Shown in pieces: positions 1 to 6,070 of a stretch of DNA of 12,847 bases. The notes below the pieces were generated by a model. That model made no database searches. It had not been told where the DNA came from and saw nothing but the letters and a program-made list of their open reading frames with translations. The stretch covers positions 1 through 12,847 of the forward strand of contig SXHT01000259.1 of NCBI GenBank assembly GCA_005773095.1, written 5' to 3'. Position numbers and translations under genes: made by a program. The DNA comes from Planctomycetaceae bacterium. GTDB taxonomy: Bacteria; Planctomycetota; Planctomycetia; Pirellulales; PALSA-1355. Every line of letters starts with the position of its first letter. Position 1 is the first letter of the stretch.

Positions 1-544
1 CGAGCGGATTGCCAACCGGAAGGCCGTCGAAGAACAACTTGATTGTACTAGTCGTGCGATTGTGTTCCCAACCGTAGCTGTGCTTTTGGCCATCTTGGTT
101 TGGGACAGGAATGATCTGGTTCGTATCGGCGCCAGCCGCATTAAAGACCATAGCGCCATCTAGGAACGCCACTACGCCGCCCGTGGTAGCGTCGCCATGG
201 GCCAGAATCCGGTTATCGGGGTAGCCGACAAATGCACTGAACGTGGTAGCCGTGATTTCAGCCCAGCCGTGGAACACGGGACCGACGATGGTGCTAATTG
301 CCCCGCCGCCGGTGAGACTGCCATCGAAATTCCCAAATGTCGCTGCCGGCCGATTGTTGGTCCAAACCCCACCGGCGATATCGTTTGTGGGGGGCGTTGT
401 GCCGTCGCCGGCAAAGCCAGAGGCCGCAGGATCTCCGGGAGCGTCGAACGTAATGTCAACGCTAAGTGCAGCGAAAGCGGTAAAAGCCGTAGCTGAGAGA
501 TTCAGCATCAGAGCCGCGGGCAGATAGAAATATAAACCTTTCAC
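1..544 (-). CDS. Secreted LamG/concanavalin-like protein, 5' part (runs off left edge)
   Basis: The reading frame is open from a GTG at 544-542 to the window edge, giving 181 visible residues. GTG is chosen because a strong AGGAGA ribosome binding site sits 6 nt upstream (551-556). Residues 1-25 look like a signal peptide: a short basic start, a hydrophobic stretch (LPAALMLNLSATAFTAFA) and small residues at the likely cut, so the protein is probably exported. The rest is Gly/Thr/Asn-rich and ends in a stretch like HNRTTSTIKLFFDGLPVGN, which resembles the 'YVDG' strand of LamG/concanavalin-A-like lectin domains. Such proteins in planctomycetes often end in a PEP-CTERM anchor, but the C-terminus is outside the window. 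The gene lies 128 bp downstream of the GntR regulator on the same strand, too far to assume cotranscription. Secreted protein: fairly sure. LamG fold: moderate. Confidence 0.7.
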   Translation of the reverse strand, partial: MKGLYFYLPAALMLNLSATAFTAFAALSVDITFDAPGDPAASGFAGDGTTPPTNDIAGGVWTNNRPAATFGNFDGSLTGGGAISTIVGPVFHGWAEITATTFSAFVGYPDNRILAHGDATTGGVVAFLDGAMVFNAAGADTNQIIPVPNQDGQKHSYGWEHNRTTSTIKLFFDGLPVGNPL

Positions 545-550
545 GATGGG

Positions 551-556
551 TCTCCT
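551..556 (-). promoter_or_regulatory. Ribosome binding site fixing the GTG start of the LamG-like gene
   Basis: The minus strand reads AGGAGA six bases before the GTG at 544. No in-frame ATG near the start has a comparable site, so it decides the start. Confidence 0.7.
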
Positions 557-672
557 GCGAAATTGTGGAATGGAACAGAGTTAAATCATGTTTTCTCGCA
601 CTCAGTTTTTTGATTTACTTTGGGTTTGCTTTGGGTTCAGTTCGGTTTTCGTTCCTGAGAAATCAACCACGA

Positions 673-1344
673 CTACCACGCCATTTTTCGCAGCGCTTCG
701 GTGGCGCGGCGAACCTGGTTGAAAATTAATTGACTTGCCGTTTCCACATCGTGGGCGGCGATCGCTTCCACCACCGGCAAGAGCGACGGGCTCACCTGGC
801 TGGACACGGCCGCTTCGAACCGTTTTTCAAACGCCCTGGTGCGCGGGCGGGCCGGCGCCAGGCGGTGTCGGGTGTAAATCTCACGCAGCATGGGATTGCC
901 GCAATTGTCGAGCAGATAGTCGTGAAACGCGGCATTTGCCTCGTAGCGTCCCTTTTGATCCCCAGCTTCGCGACAGGCCGCGGCCTGTTCGGCGAAATCC
1001 CTTAACCGCTGGATTTGCAGACCGCTCATGTGGATCGCCGCCAGCGCCGCGGCGCCCGCTTCGACAAATTGGCGGACTTCGTACCGCCGCACCAGTTCAT
1101 CGTGATTTTCGTCTTCGGTGTATGACACCACACGACTCCGCCGCGAACCGCGGTGTTGGACCAAGCCCTCAGACTCCAGCCGCATCAGCGATTCCCGCAC
1201 GGGCCCGCGGCTGACGCCCAACATCCGGGCAAAGTGGGCCTCGGAGAGACGCTGGCCGTTGTGGACTTTGCCGTTTTCGATCAGATCCCGAATACGGCGG
1301 TAGACCACGTCCGACTTCGTTCGTCCCGCGGTGGCTTGGGCCAT
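673..1344 (-). CDS. GntR-family transcriptional regulator, FadR/FCD type
   Basis: A 223-residue protein of normal length for the FadR/FCD branch of GntR regulators, which are usually repressors of carboxylate or sugar-acid catabolism released by a small acid. Residues 11-73 form the winged helix-turn-helix (LSEAHFARMLGVSRGPVRES, then LMRLESEGLV and a basic wing). Residues 80-220 form the helical FCD ligand domain (AAFHDYLLDNCGNPMLREI). The ATG at 1344 is chosen over an in-frame TTG at 1362 because AGGAGG lies 8 nt before the ATG and would fall inside the longer reading frame. Odd point: FCD domains usually hold a metal with Asp plus three His; here I can place only His141, while the other positions read Asn137, Leu188 and Gln210. 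A perfect inverted repeat upstream suggests autoregulation. Whether it controls the sugar-acid operon starting near 9650 is inference, since repeats and pseudogenes lie between. Confidence 0.92.
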   Translation of the reverse strand: MAQATAGRTKSDVVYRRIRDLIENGKVHNGQRLSEAHFARMLGVSRGPVRESLMRLESEGLVQHRGSRRSRVVSYTEDENHDELVRRYEVRQFVEAGAAALAAIHMSGLQIQRLRDFAEQAAACREAGDQKGRYEANAAFHDYLLDNCGNPMLREIYTRHRLAPARPRTRAFEKRFEAAVSSQVSPSLLPVVEAIAAHDVETASQLIFNQVRRATEALRKMAW

Positions 1345-1352
1345 TAAAACCG

Positions 1353-1358
1353 CCTCCT
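1353..1358 (-). promoter_or_regulatory. Ribosome binding site deciding the GntR start
   Basis: The minus strand reads AGGAGG, ending 8 bases before the ATG at 1344. This makes the ATG, not the TTG at 1362, the likely start. Confidence 0.8.
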
Positions 1359-1385
1359 GCAACTGATTGACCAGAATATCTACGT

Positions 1386-1413
1386 GGTTAACTAGATACG
1401 ATACCAGTTAACC
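1386..1413 (-). promoter_or_regulatory. Perfect inverted repeat, probable GntR operator
   Basis: GGTTAACT (1386-1393) and AGTTAACC (1406-1413) form a perfect 8-bp inverted repeat with a 12-bp spacer. Each arm contains the palindrome GTTAAC. The spacer carries the direct repeat GATAC-GATAC. The site lies 42 bp upstream of the regulator's ATG and overlaps the best candidate -10 box, the usual position for an autorepression operator. The repeat is seen directly; its role is inferred. Confidence 0.55.
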
Positions 1414-1426
1414 CAATAGAAATCAA
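1398..1426 (-). promoter_or_regulatory. Candidate sigma-70-like promoter of the GntR gene
   Basis: On the minus strand TTGATT (1426-1421) and TATCGT (1403-1398) are separated by exactly 17 bases, each matching the classical boxes at four of six positions. The -10 box lies inside the inverted repeat. Planctomycete promoters are poorly defined, so this is only a candidate. Confidence 0.3.
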
Positions 1427-1529
1427 GCATTCGGTAAGCCGCTAGAAAAAAATTTTCGCCGGCGGCAATCGCCTCCTGGCACAGCGGTGCTGAAGGAGCG
1501 CTTCGGGCAATCGAGATCCCCTCGCTTGA

Positions 1530-1753
1530 GCCCGTGAACGGTTACACAAAAAACTTCCGGCCCCCTGCCGATTGAGCGGAGGGCACCTCACACAAAACAG
1601 TAACCGTTCACGGGGCCGGGGACTGGCTCATTTTCCCGGCGAATTCGAGAGAGGTGTGTCTTCCTGTTGGGAGGTTGCCGAACGTGGTTCCCGGGAAAAT
1701 GTGCCTGCCCCCCTCACTTGGCCCATGAACGGTGACACAAAAAATTTCCGGCC
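1530..1753. repeat. Cluster of interspersed inverted/direct repeats (REP-like)
   Basis: Three nested signals are visible. First, a perfect 15-bp inverted repeat, CCCGTGAACGGTTAC at 1531-1545 against its complement at 1600-1614. Second, an inverted repeat with the 10-bp core ATTTTCCCGG at 1630-1639 against CCGGGAAAAT at 1691-1700, with partly matching G/C-rich flanks (about 1617-1640 and 1690-1713). Third, a direct near-copy of the first arm and its flank: 1530-1560 (GTGAACGGTTACACAAAA followed by A and CTTCCGG) recurs at 1721-1750 with a few changes. No convincing gene lies here. The whole stretch from 1345 to 1927 is regulatory DNA plus repeats. The arrangement looks like a patch of repetitive extragenic palindromes; mobility is not shown. 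Confidence 0.7.
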
Positions 1754-1925
1754 CACTCCCCCTTGCGGGGAGGGCGACTCAGCAAAGCATTTCCTGCCCC
1801 CTCCCCCTTGAGGGGAGGGCGACTCAGCAAAGCATTTCCGGCTCCCTCCCTCCTTGTGGGGAGGGCGACTCAGCAAAGCATTTCCGGCCCCCTCCCCCTT
1901 GAGGGGAGGGCTGGGGAGGGGGTAT
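1745..1925. repeat. 45-bp tandem repeat, about four units, each with a G/C hairpin
   Basis: Units begin with TTTCC at 1745, 1790, 1835 and 1881, so the period is 45, 45 and 46 bp; the fourth is partial and runs into GGCTGGGGAGGGGGT. Each unit holds CTCCCCCTTGAGGGGAG or a close variant (an 8-bp stem CCCTCCCC/GGGGAGGG with a short loop in the best copies), then GCGACTCAGCAAAGCA. On the minus strand it reads as a proline/glycine-rich repeat with no sign of being a real protein. There are no unique spacers, so it is not a CRISPR. The 'CCTCCCCCTTGAGGGGAGGG' type of palindrome is familiar as an intergenic repeat next to DUF559 genes, and a DUF559 remnant follows directly. Confidence 0.8.
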
Positions 1926-1927
1926 TT

Positions 1928-2340
1928 GTGACCCTCATCGACCAAGATCCCGACCAGCGCAACTTCGCGTGGGACCTTTACAATCAACCCACCGAAGCCG
2001 AGAAACAGTTGTCGTAGTTCTTTCGCGCCGGGCAACTCGGCGGCGAGTTCCGCCGCCAGGCCGCCATATGCGTTTACGTCCTTGATCTCGCCTGCTTCTT
2101 GCAGGGGCTGATGATTGAGCTGACGGACCGCAGCATGCCTAGGCCGCCGCAAAAGAGCACGACGCTCGTCGAACGGTCCGGCTGGCAACGCGCGGCTTCC
2201 GTATTCTCCGATTTCGGAATCACGAGTTCGACGAGAATATACAAGCGGTGGTTGATGCGCTCACGACGATTGCGCGAACCGAACCCCGGGTGCACGAAGC
2301 GCGACCCGTAGCTAATGGCAGCCATCCCTGCAAGATGTGA
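1928..2340 (+). pseudogene. Decayed DUF559 (VSR-like endonuclease fold) gene
   Basis: The plus strand carries a broken but recognisable DUF559 protein, a small nuclease-like family of the PD-(D/E)XK/VSR type. From 1928 one frame reads NFAWDLYNQPTEAEKQL, is stopped by TAG at 2015-2017, and continues in the same frame with FFRAGQLGGEFRRQ and LQGLMIEL, matching the family's 'TEAEKxLW..LRAxxLGGxKFRRQ...DF.C.....VVELDG' core. Near 2123-2131 one base is missing; the next frame gives QHA, a second stop (TAG 2140-2142), then AAAKEHDARRT and GFRILRFRNHEFDENIQAVV, the usual family end, to a TGA at 2338-2340. Trp residues expected near the first stop and in 'RFWNHEV' are changed. Two stops and a frameshift mean it is non-functional. 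The start codon is not certain. Confidence 0.8.
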
Positions 2341-2360
2341 ATTGGAATGACGTACATCAA

Positions 2361-2415
2361 CCGGTGGTATCGCTCCGTTCAACCACCGACTAATCGCTGG
2401 GAACCCGTCGGGTTC
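2361..2415. repeat. Two small palindromes next to the IS remnant
   Basis: CGGTGGT (2362-2368) pairs with ACCACCG (2382-2388), and GAACCCGTCGGGTTC (2401-2415) is a perfect palindrome around a single central base. The second shares CGGGTTC with the inverted repeats that flank the transposase fragment just downstream. Function unknown. Confidence 0.55.
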
Positions 2416-2429
2416 AATCGCCGTGCTCG

Positions 2430-2838
2430 TCCCTTCGGGTTCGATCGCCCGGGAAAGCGTTCGCTCCAAGCCGATCAAGCAGGTCCTCCGATCGCCCCAC
2501 TTGTTCCACGATCTGTACGTCTTGTGTGTTGCCCGCCAGCGTGAAGTGCGCCAAGGGAAAGCCCTCGCGCGTGACCACCAACGTCAAAATGATCTGCTTG
2601 CAATCGCTGCGATGATCGCGCGAATAACCGCGTTTGGCCAGCGGGTTGCGTTGTTTGGCCAGCGTGTTGCCTTCCGCCAGACCCTCGAAGTAGCTGCTGG
2701 TCAGGTCGTACAGCAGCAGGTCGTAGTCCCGTTGGAACAACGTGCCCAAGCGCTATTCCCGTTCGTTCTCGATCGGTTCTTTAGCGGCCAACAACGCGTC
2801 GGTGGTGCGATACAAGCGGTCCTTGCAGATCTCTTCGT
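2430..2838 (-). pseudogene. IS1634-type transposase fragment (interrupted and truncated)
   Basis: On the minus strand one frame gives GADEEICKDRLYRTTDALL, a stop (TAG at 2752-2750), then LGTLFQRDYDLLLYDLTSSY and FEGLAEGN, followed by KRGYSRDHRSDCKQ, LVVTREGFPLAHF and AGNTQDVQIVEQV. This matches the segment around the first catalytic Asp (YDLTSSYFEG) of IS1634-family DDE transposases. Only about 130 residues of a protein that is normally some 450-600 long remain; the N-terminus and the later catalytic residues are missing. The fragment also holds an in-frame duplication: NTLAKQR followed by NPLAKR, from a 21-bp unit at 2648-2668 beside an 18-bp version at 2630-2647. It is flanked by near-perfect inverted repeats and lies just after the second dioxygenase gene. 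Confidence 0.85.
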
Positions 2839-2921
2839 CGGCACCGGGACAGCAATCGCTGTCCCGGCGACCCGTCCTTGAAATCCCTCCGGGATAAGCA
2901 GGACGATCGAACCCGAAAGGG
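2431..2921. repeat. Near-perfect inverted repeats bracketing the transposase remnant
   Basis: CCCTTCGGGTTCGATCG (2431-2447) and CGATCGAACCCGAAAGGG (2904-2921) are inverted copies that differ by one inserted base. A diverged third copy, CGTCGGGTTCAATCG, lies at 2406-2420. They sit where terminal repeats of a small element would, but no target-site duplication could be confirmed by eye. Confidence 0.6.
2844..2867. repeat. Perfect 10-bp hairpin downstream of the operon
   Basis: CCGGGACAGC (2844-2853) pairs fully with GCTGTCCCGG (2858-2867) around a 4-base loop. It lies 72 bp beyond the stop of the last operon gene on the minus strand, at the upstream edge of the transposase remnant. With no U-tract on either side it is not a classical terminator; it may still slow transcription or shield the 3' end, or be another extragenic palindrome. 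Confidence 0.6.
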
Positions 2922-2939
2922 TACGTCGATCCCGAGAGC

Positions 2940-3953
2940 CTACTGAGCATCAAGCTGCGCCAGAAGCGAGCTTGCGCGGGAGCGTTTCGCTGGGTCGGGG
3001 TCGCGGGCGATGATCCGCTGCAACGTGGAGCGAGCTTGCGGGTCTTTTGCCTCGGCCATTTCAAAGGCCAACGCATCGCGACGATCAATATACTGGTTGT
3101 CGTACGGCTTGACCTGGAGATCCCACTTCCGCCAATAGTATTGCAAGTCGGTTGACGGCCAATCCGCATAGATCTCCGGCCAGGTGAGCAGTTCCTTGCC
3201 GTGCGGCTCCAGGCTGTCGGGCGCGATCGGTTCCCTTGCCCTCTGAAACCGTGTGTCGAGTGACATGCGAATTCGATCACTCGTGTTGGGCAGTCCCTTG
3301 TGCACGGTTAAACTGTGGAAGATGAGCACATCCCCCTGTTGCATGCTTCCGCCGACCCAATCGTCGGTGGGCATGTTGACGATCTCCATTCCGCTGGCGC
3401 CCAAGGCGGGCCGGAAATCGTAAACACCCCCGCGATGCGAACCAACGCACAACTGCAGGCCGCCCAGATCCGGTGTGATGTCGCTCAGCGGAACCCAAGC
3501 GGTAAACGTTTCCGTCGTGCCCTGGATCGGCACGAAGTCCTGATGGGGTGGCGTGGTGTACTCCACGCGCCGCGGGAAAATGCTGCGGCCAATGATGCGC
3601 GGGTGTGGCAAAATCGGCTCGTGGAACATTCGCTCAAACACGCCGAGCAGATTTGGATGATGCTGCACCGCGTGAAACTCCGGCAGCCGATACATGCGGT
3701 GATAGACGTCCATGTACCGCGGCTCCGGTTCGAGGCAAAAGCCGTCGAGATCGGCGATGCCGTCCGCCAGCGGCGCATCCTTGCGGACCCAGCCGCCATC
3801 GCGGGCGATCGCCAGCAGCTTCAGACGCAGATCCTCCAACACTGCTGCTGGAATGATCTGCCGCAGAGCCAGATAACCGTCGCGCTCCAAGCGGCAACGC
3901 AATTCATTGGCATCGGATTGTACTGGCGTGGAGTCAAGGTAAGGTTTCATCAT
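2940..3953 (-). CDS. Phytanoyl-CoA dioxygenase-family protein (Fe(II)/2-oxoglutarate oxygenase), copy 1
   Basis: A 337-residue cytoplasmic non-haem iron oxygenase of the PhyH family, which hydroxylates a small substrate using O2 and 2-oxoglutarate. The iron triad is visible: His137-x-Asp139 in TPPHQDFVPIQ and His218 in FHSLTVHKGLPN, with Arg229 a likely 2-oxoglutarate contact (DRIRMSLDTRF). The ATG at 3953 is chosen over an upstream in-frame TTG at 4004; a second ATG follows at once (MM), so 3950 is equally possible, and there is no strong ribosome binding site. It is the last gene of the operon, 110 bp after the SGNH hydrolase, and its end abuts transposase debris. It is longer than, and little like, the other dioxygenase at 8829-9647, with a C-terminal extension of about 100 residues beyond the core. 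Substrate unknown. Confidence 0.9.
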   Translation of the reverse strand: MMKPYLDSTPVQSDANELRCRLERDGYLALRQIIPAAVLEDLRLKLLAIARDGGWVRKDAPLADGIADLDGFCLEPEPRYMDVYHRMYRLPEFHAVQHHPNLLGVFERMFHEPILPHPRIIGRSIFPRRVEYTTPPHQDFVPIQGTTETFTAWVPLSDITPDLGGLQLCVGSHRGGVYDFRPALGASGMEIVNMPTDDWVGGSMQQGDVLIFHSLTVHKGLPNTSDRIRMSLDTRFQRAREPIAPDSLEPHGKELLTWPEIYADWPSTDLQYYWRKWDLQVKPYDNQYIDRRDALAFEMAEAKDPQARSTLQRIIARDPDPAKRSRASSLLAQLDAQ

Positions 3954-4063
3954 CGTGTTTCCGGTTTCTCTCTGAGCAGCCCTGACACCCCTGCGGGGGA
4001 CCAACTGATTGTGCGGACTCCTCGAACAAAATTCCAGCTGCCTTGCGCCCGATCTCCGCAGCG

Positions 4064-4795
4064 CTAATAATCATAGTCGCTTTTGAGTGTCGATTCGTCT
4101 CGCCACGGAGGGATCGACGCGGTTAACGCCAACGTTTCCTGCGACAATCCCGAACAATTCGCCGCCAGCACATCGAAAATTCGATGGGCAACCATCCGGT
4201 GGGAAACGTCGTGGGCATGCACGCCGTCGGGATGGACAAGCCAGGGCGCCTCGCCGTAGGCCGACAGCAGATCGACGAATAAGCAGTGTGACTCGTCGGC
4301 CACGCCACGGGTGGCGGTGTTGAAGTCTTTGAGCCGGTCCAAGCTGCCTTGAGCCCAGGTGGCCCCGCCGAGATCGAATTTCGTCATGAAGTACGGACCC
4401 AGCAAGACCACGAGCGGCTGAATCTTGGCCCTCACGCGGCCAATGATGTCGCGCATGCACTCCGTAAACTGGTCGACCGGTGTGCCGCCGCGGGAGTCAT
4501 TCAGGCCGTAGGCGATGATCAGCAAGTCCGGCTCGTGGGCAATGACATGCTTGTCCAACCGTTCATCGGCCGCTGGCTTGCCGCTGTGCGGATAGGCCGG
4601 CGAACGGGTCGAAATCACGTTGGCGCCGATGCCCACGTTGATCAGCTGCACGGGCATTCGCTGGCACTCGTCGATCTCACGGGCCAGCTGACTAGCCCAA
4701 CAGCGTTCGCGCGTGCTGGCCCAGCCGCCGGCTGTCGTGCTCTCGCCGAGAGTGACTAACTTCTTGAACTCTTTGTTCGACCAGTCATGTTTCAT
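4064..4795 (-). CDS. SGNH/GDSL-family hydrolase
   Basis: A 243-residue SGNH-fold esterase, probably cytoplasmic since no signal peptide is seen. All four blocks are visible: the Ser19 nucleophile in TLGESTTAGG, NVGIGAN (residues 53-59) for the oxyanion Gly, AYGLND with Asn99, and HPDGVHAHD with the Asp190/His193 pair. Such enzymes remove acetyl or other acyl groups from sugars. The start is uncertain. The reading frame is open from a GTG at 4870, only 6 nt after the isomerase stop. Between that GTG and the ATG at 4795 lies a 21-bp tandem repeat that duplicates the ATG region itself, with ATA replacing ATG in the extra copies. I take the ATG at 4795 because it leaves the normal distance to the catalytic Ser; a product with 25 more residues is possible. 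Neither start has a clear ribosome binding site. Confidence 0.85.
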   Translation of the reverse strand: MKHDWSNKEFKKLVTLGESTTAGGWASTRERCWASQLAREIDECQRMPVQLINVGIGANVISTRSPAYPHSGKPAADERLDKHVIAHEPDLLIIAYGLNDSRGGTPVDQFTECMRDIIGRVRAKIQPLVVLLGPYFMTKFDLGGATWAQGSLDRLKDFNTATRGVADESHCLFVDLLSAYGEAPWLVHPDGVHAHDVSHRMVAHRIFDVLAANCSGLSQETLALTASIPPWRDESTLKSDYDY

Positions 4796-4846
4796 GGAAG
4801 GCCAGTCATGTTTTATGGAAGGCCAGTCATGTTTTATGGAAAACCA
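4784..4846 (-). repeat. Three 21-bp tandem repeats over the SGNH start
   Basis: Read on the minus strand, three units of 21 bases (4846-4826, 4825-4805, 4804-4784) share the core TCCAT(A/G)AAACATGAC after TGG. In frame they encode WFSIKHD, WPSIKHD and WPSMKHD. Only the last unit has ATG; the others have ATA at that place. It looks like in-frame duplication of the gene's own start region. Confidence 0.9.
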
Positions 4847-4876
4847 GTTAGAACGACGCCCGCCGCGCACAATTAT

Positions 4877-6070
4877 CTAGGGGCTGCCATGCCGGCGCTC
4901 GCGGGCAGCTTCGCGCGGGCGGCCGAGACGTTCGATAAGGCCGCTGGAGCGCAGCTCGGCCAGGGGATCAAGCGGCACGCCGCGGTTGCGCCGCCATTGG
5001 TGCAGCAGCGGCGTGACGTCGGTTTCGTAAGCGGCGCGCAGAACGGTTTCGGCCCCGACCACGTCGGTGTTTGCTTGTGCGGCGGCCAGGGCTTTACGAT
5101 CCACACAATGGGCCTTGGCGAACAGTTTCTGCGCTTCGCACACGGTTTGCACCGTCGCTTCGAGCTTTGGTTTGAGGTTGTGCGATTGGTCGATGGTGTA
5201 GGCGATTGGCGCTCGCGCGCCCGTCTCAAACTCAAACTGGGCGATCTGGTCGAAGATGCGAAATACCGCGTAGGGATCAATACTGCCGATGGTCAGGTCG
5301 TCGTCGGCATACTTGCGGTCGTTGAAGTGGAAACCGCCCAGCATGCCCTCGTCAAGCAAGAACGCCACAATATGCTCGATGTTGCAGCCCGGCAGATGAT
5401 GGCCGGTGTCGATGAGCACCCTGGCCTTCTCCCCGGCGGCCTTGCAGAACACGTAGCTCATGCCCCAGTCGGCGATGTCGGTGTGGTAGAAGGCCGGCTC
5501 GAACGGCTTGTACTCGACCAACAGCGCCGCCGCGGGCCATTCCCGATCCAACTGCTGATGAATGTCGCGGAGGGCGGCTTGCAGATCGCGTTTGCGTCGG
5601 CGGAGATGGTCTTGGCCGGGATAGTTGGTGCCGTCGCCCAACCAGATTGAAAGACACTGCGAGCCGCACTGCGCGCCCAGCGTGATGCACTCGGCGAGGT
5701 GCTCTCTGGCGCTGCGCCGCGCGTCGGCGTCGGGGGAGCAAAACGAACCGAACTTATAGCACGGGTCTTGAAAGACATTAGGATTGATCGAACCCACGCC
5801 CACGCCGTGTGATTTGGCCAGCGCGGCAATGTCTTGCGGACGCTGCTGCGGCGACAAGTCCCACTGCACGTGGATCGCCATCGTGGGACTGGCCGCCGTC
5901 AACCGGTGAACCACTCCGGCATCGTGAAACTTTTCCTCCAGCGTCACGGCCGCGGCGGGCTGATGAAACTTGCCAAACCGGGTGCCCGTGTCCGCAAAAC
6001 CCCAACTGGGAATTTCGATGACGAAGCCGTCGAGCGCCCGCCAAACCGTCGTTTCGATGTCGCTGGTCAT
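4877..6070 (-). CDS. L-rhamnose-isomerase-like sugar isomerase (TIM barrel)
   Basis: A 397-residue metal-dependent aldose-ketose isomerase resembling the Pseudomonas stutzeri-type L-rhamnose isomerase (xylose-isomerase-like TIM barrel). The metal and catalytic sites can be placed: Glu186 and Lys188 (VEYKPFEPAF), Asp221 (LIDTGHHLPGCNIE), His248 and Asp251 (GGFHFNDRKYADDD, with Asp256 and Asp258 close by), Asp294 (YTIDQSHN), and His67 (AIHVQWD) where the family's substrate His lies. The family isomerises L-rhamnose and several other aldoses, so the true substrate is open. The ATG at 6070 overlaps the creatininase stop as ATGA, which argues for translational coupling and against the in-frame TTG at 6082. 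The SGNH gene follows after 6 nt (GTG) or 81 nt (ATG). No sign of damage. Isomerase fold: very likely. L-rhamnose specificity: uncertain. Confidence 0.92.
   Translation of the reverse strand: MTSDIETTVWRALDGFVIEIPSWGFADTGTRFGKFHQPAAAVTLEEKFHDAGVVHRLTAASPTMAIHVQWDLSPQQRPQDIAALAKSHGVGVGSINPNVFQDPCYKFGSFCSPDADARRSAREHLAECITLGAQCGSQCLSIWLGDGTNYPGQDHLRRRKRDLQAALRDIHQQLDREWPAAALLVEYKPFEPAFYHTDIADWGMSYVFCKAAGEKARVLIDTGHHLPGCNIEHIVAFLLDEGMLGGFHFNDRKYADDDLTIGSIDPYAVFRIFDQIAQFEFETGARAPIAYTIDQSHNLKPKLEATVQTVCEAQKLFAKAHCVDRKALAAAQANTDVVGAETVLRAAYETDVTPLLHQWRRNRGVPLDPLAELRSSGLIERLGRPREAARERRHGSP

Noticed and set aside
1745..1925. Possible CRISPR array
   Set aside because: The 45-bp units are adjacent and near-identical with no unique spacers, and no cas gene is nearby.
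1628..2188. 186-codon minus-strand ORF rich in proline and glycine
   Set aside because: Its repeats are the translation of the 45-bp palindromic array, and its N-terminal part is the antisense of the DUF559 remnant; no start signal.
2431..2447. tRNA-like T-arm sequence GGTTCGATCG
   Set aside because: No acceptor stem or anticodon arm can be built around it; it belongs to the inverted repeats flanking the transposase remnant.
3954..4063. Separate promoter or terminator between the SGNH and second PhyH genes
   Set aside because: Only a 4-5 bp CCCC/GGGG mini-hairpin is visible, without a T-run or clear promoter boxes; the evidence is too weak to split the operon.
3315..4067. 250-codon plus-strand ORF
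   Set aside because: It is antisense to the intact PhyH gene with its full iron triad; GC-rich DNA gives long opposite-strand frames.
4787..5650. 287-codon plus-strand ORF
   Set aside because: It is antisense to the isomerase, whose metal-site motifs are intact.
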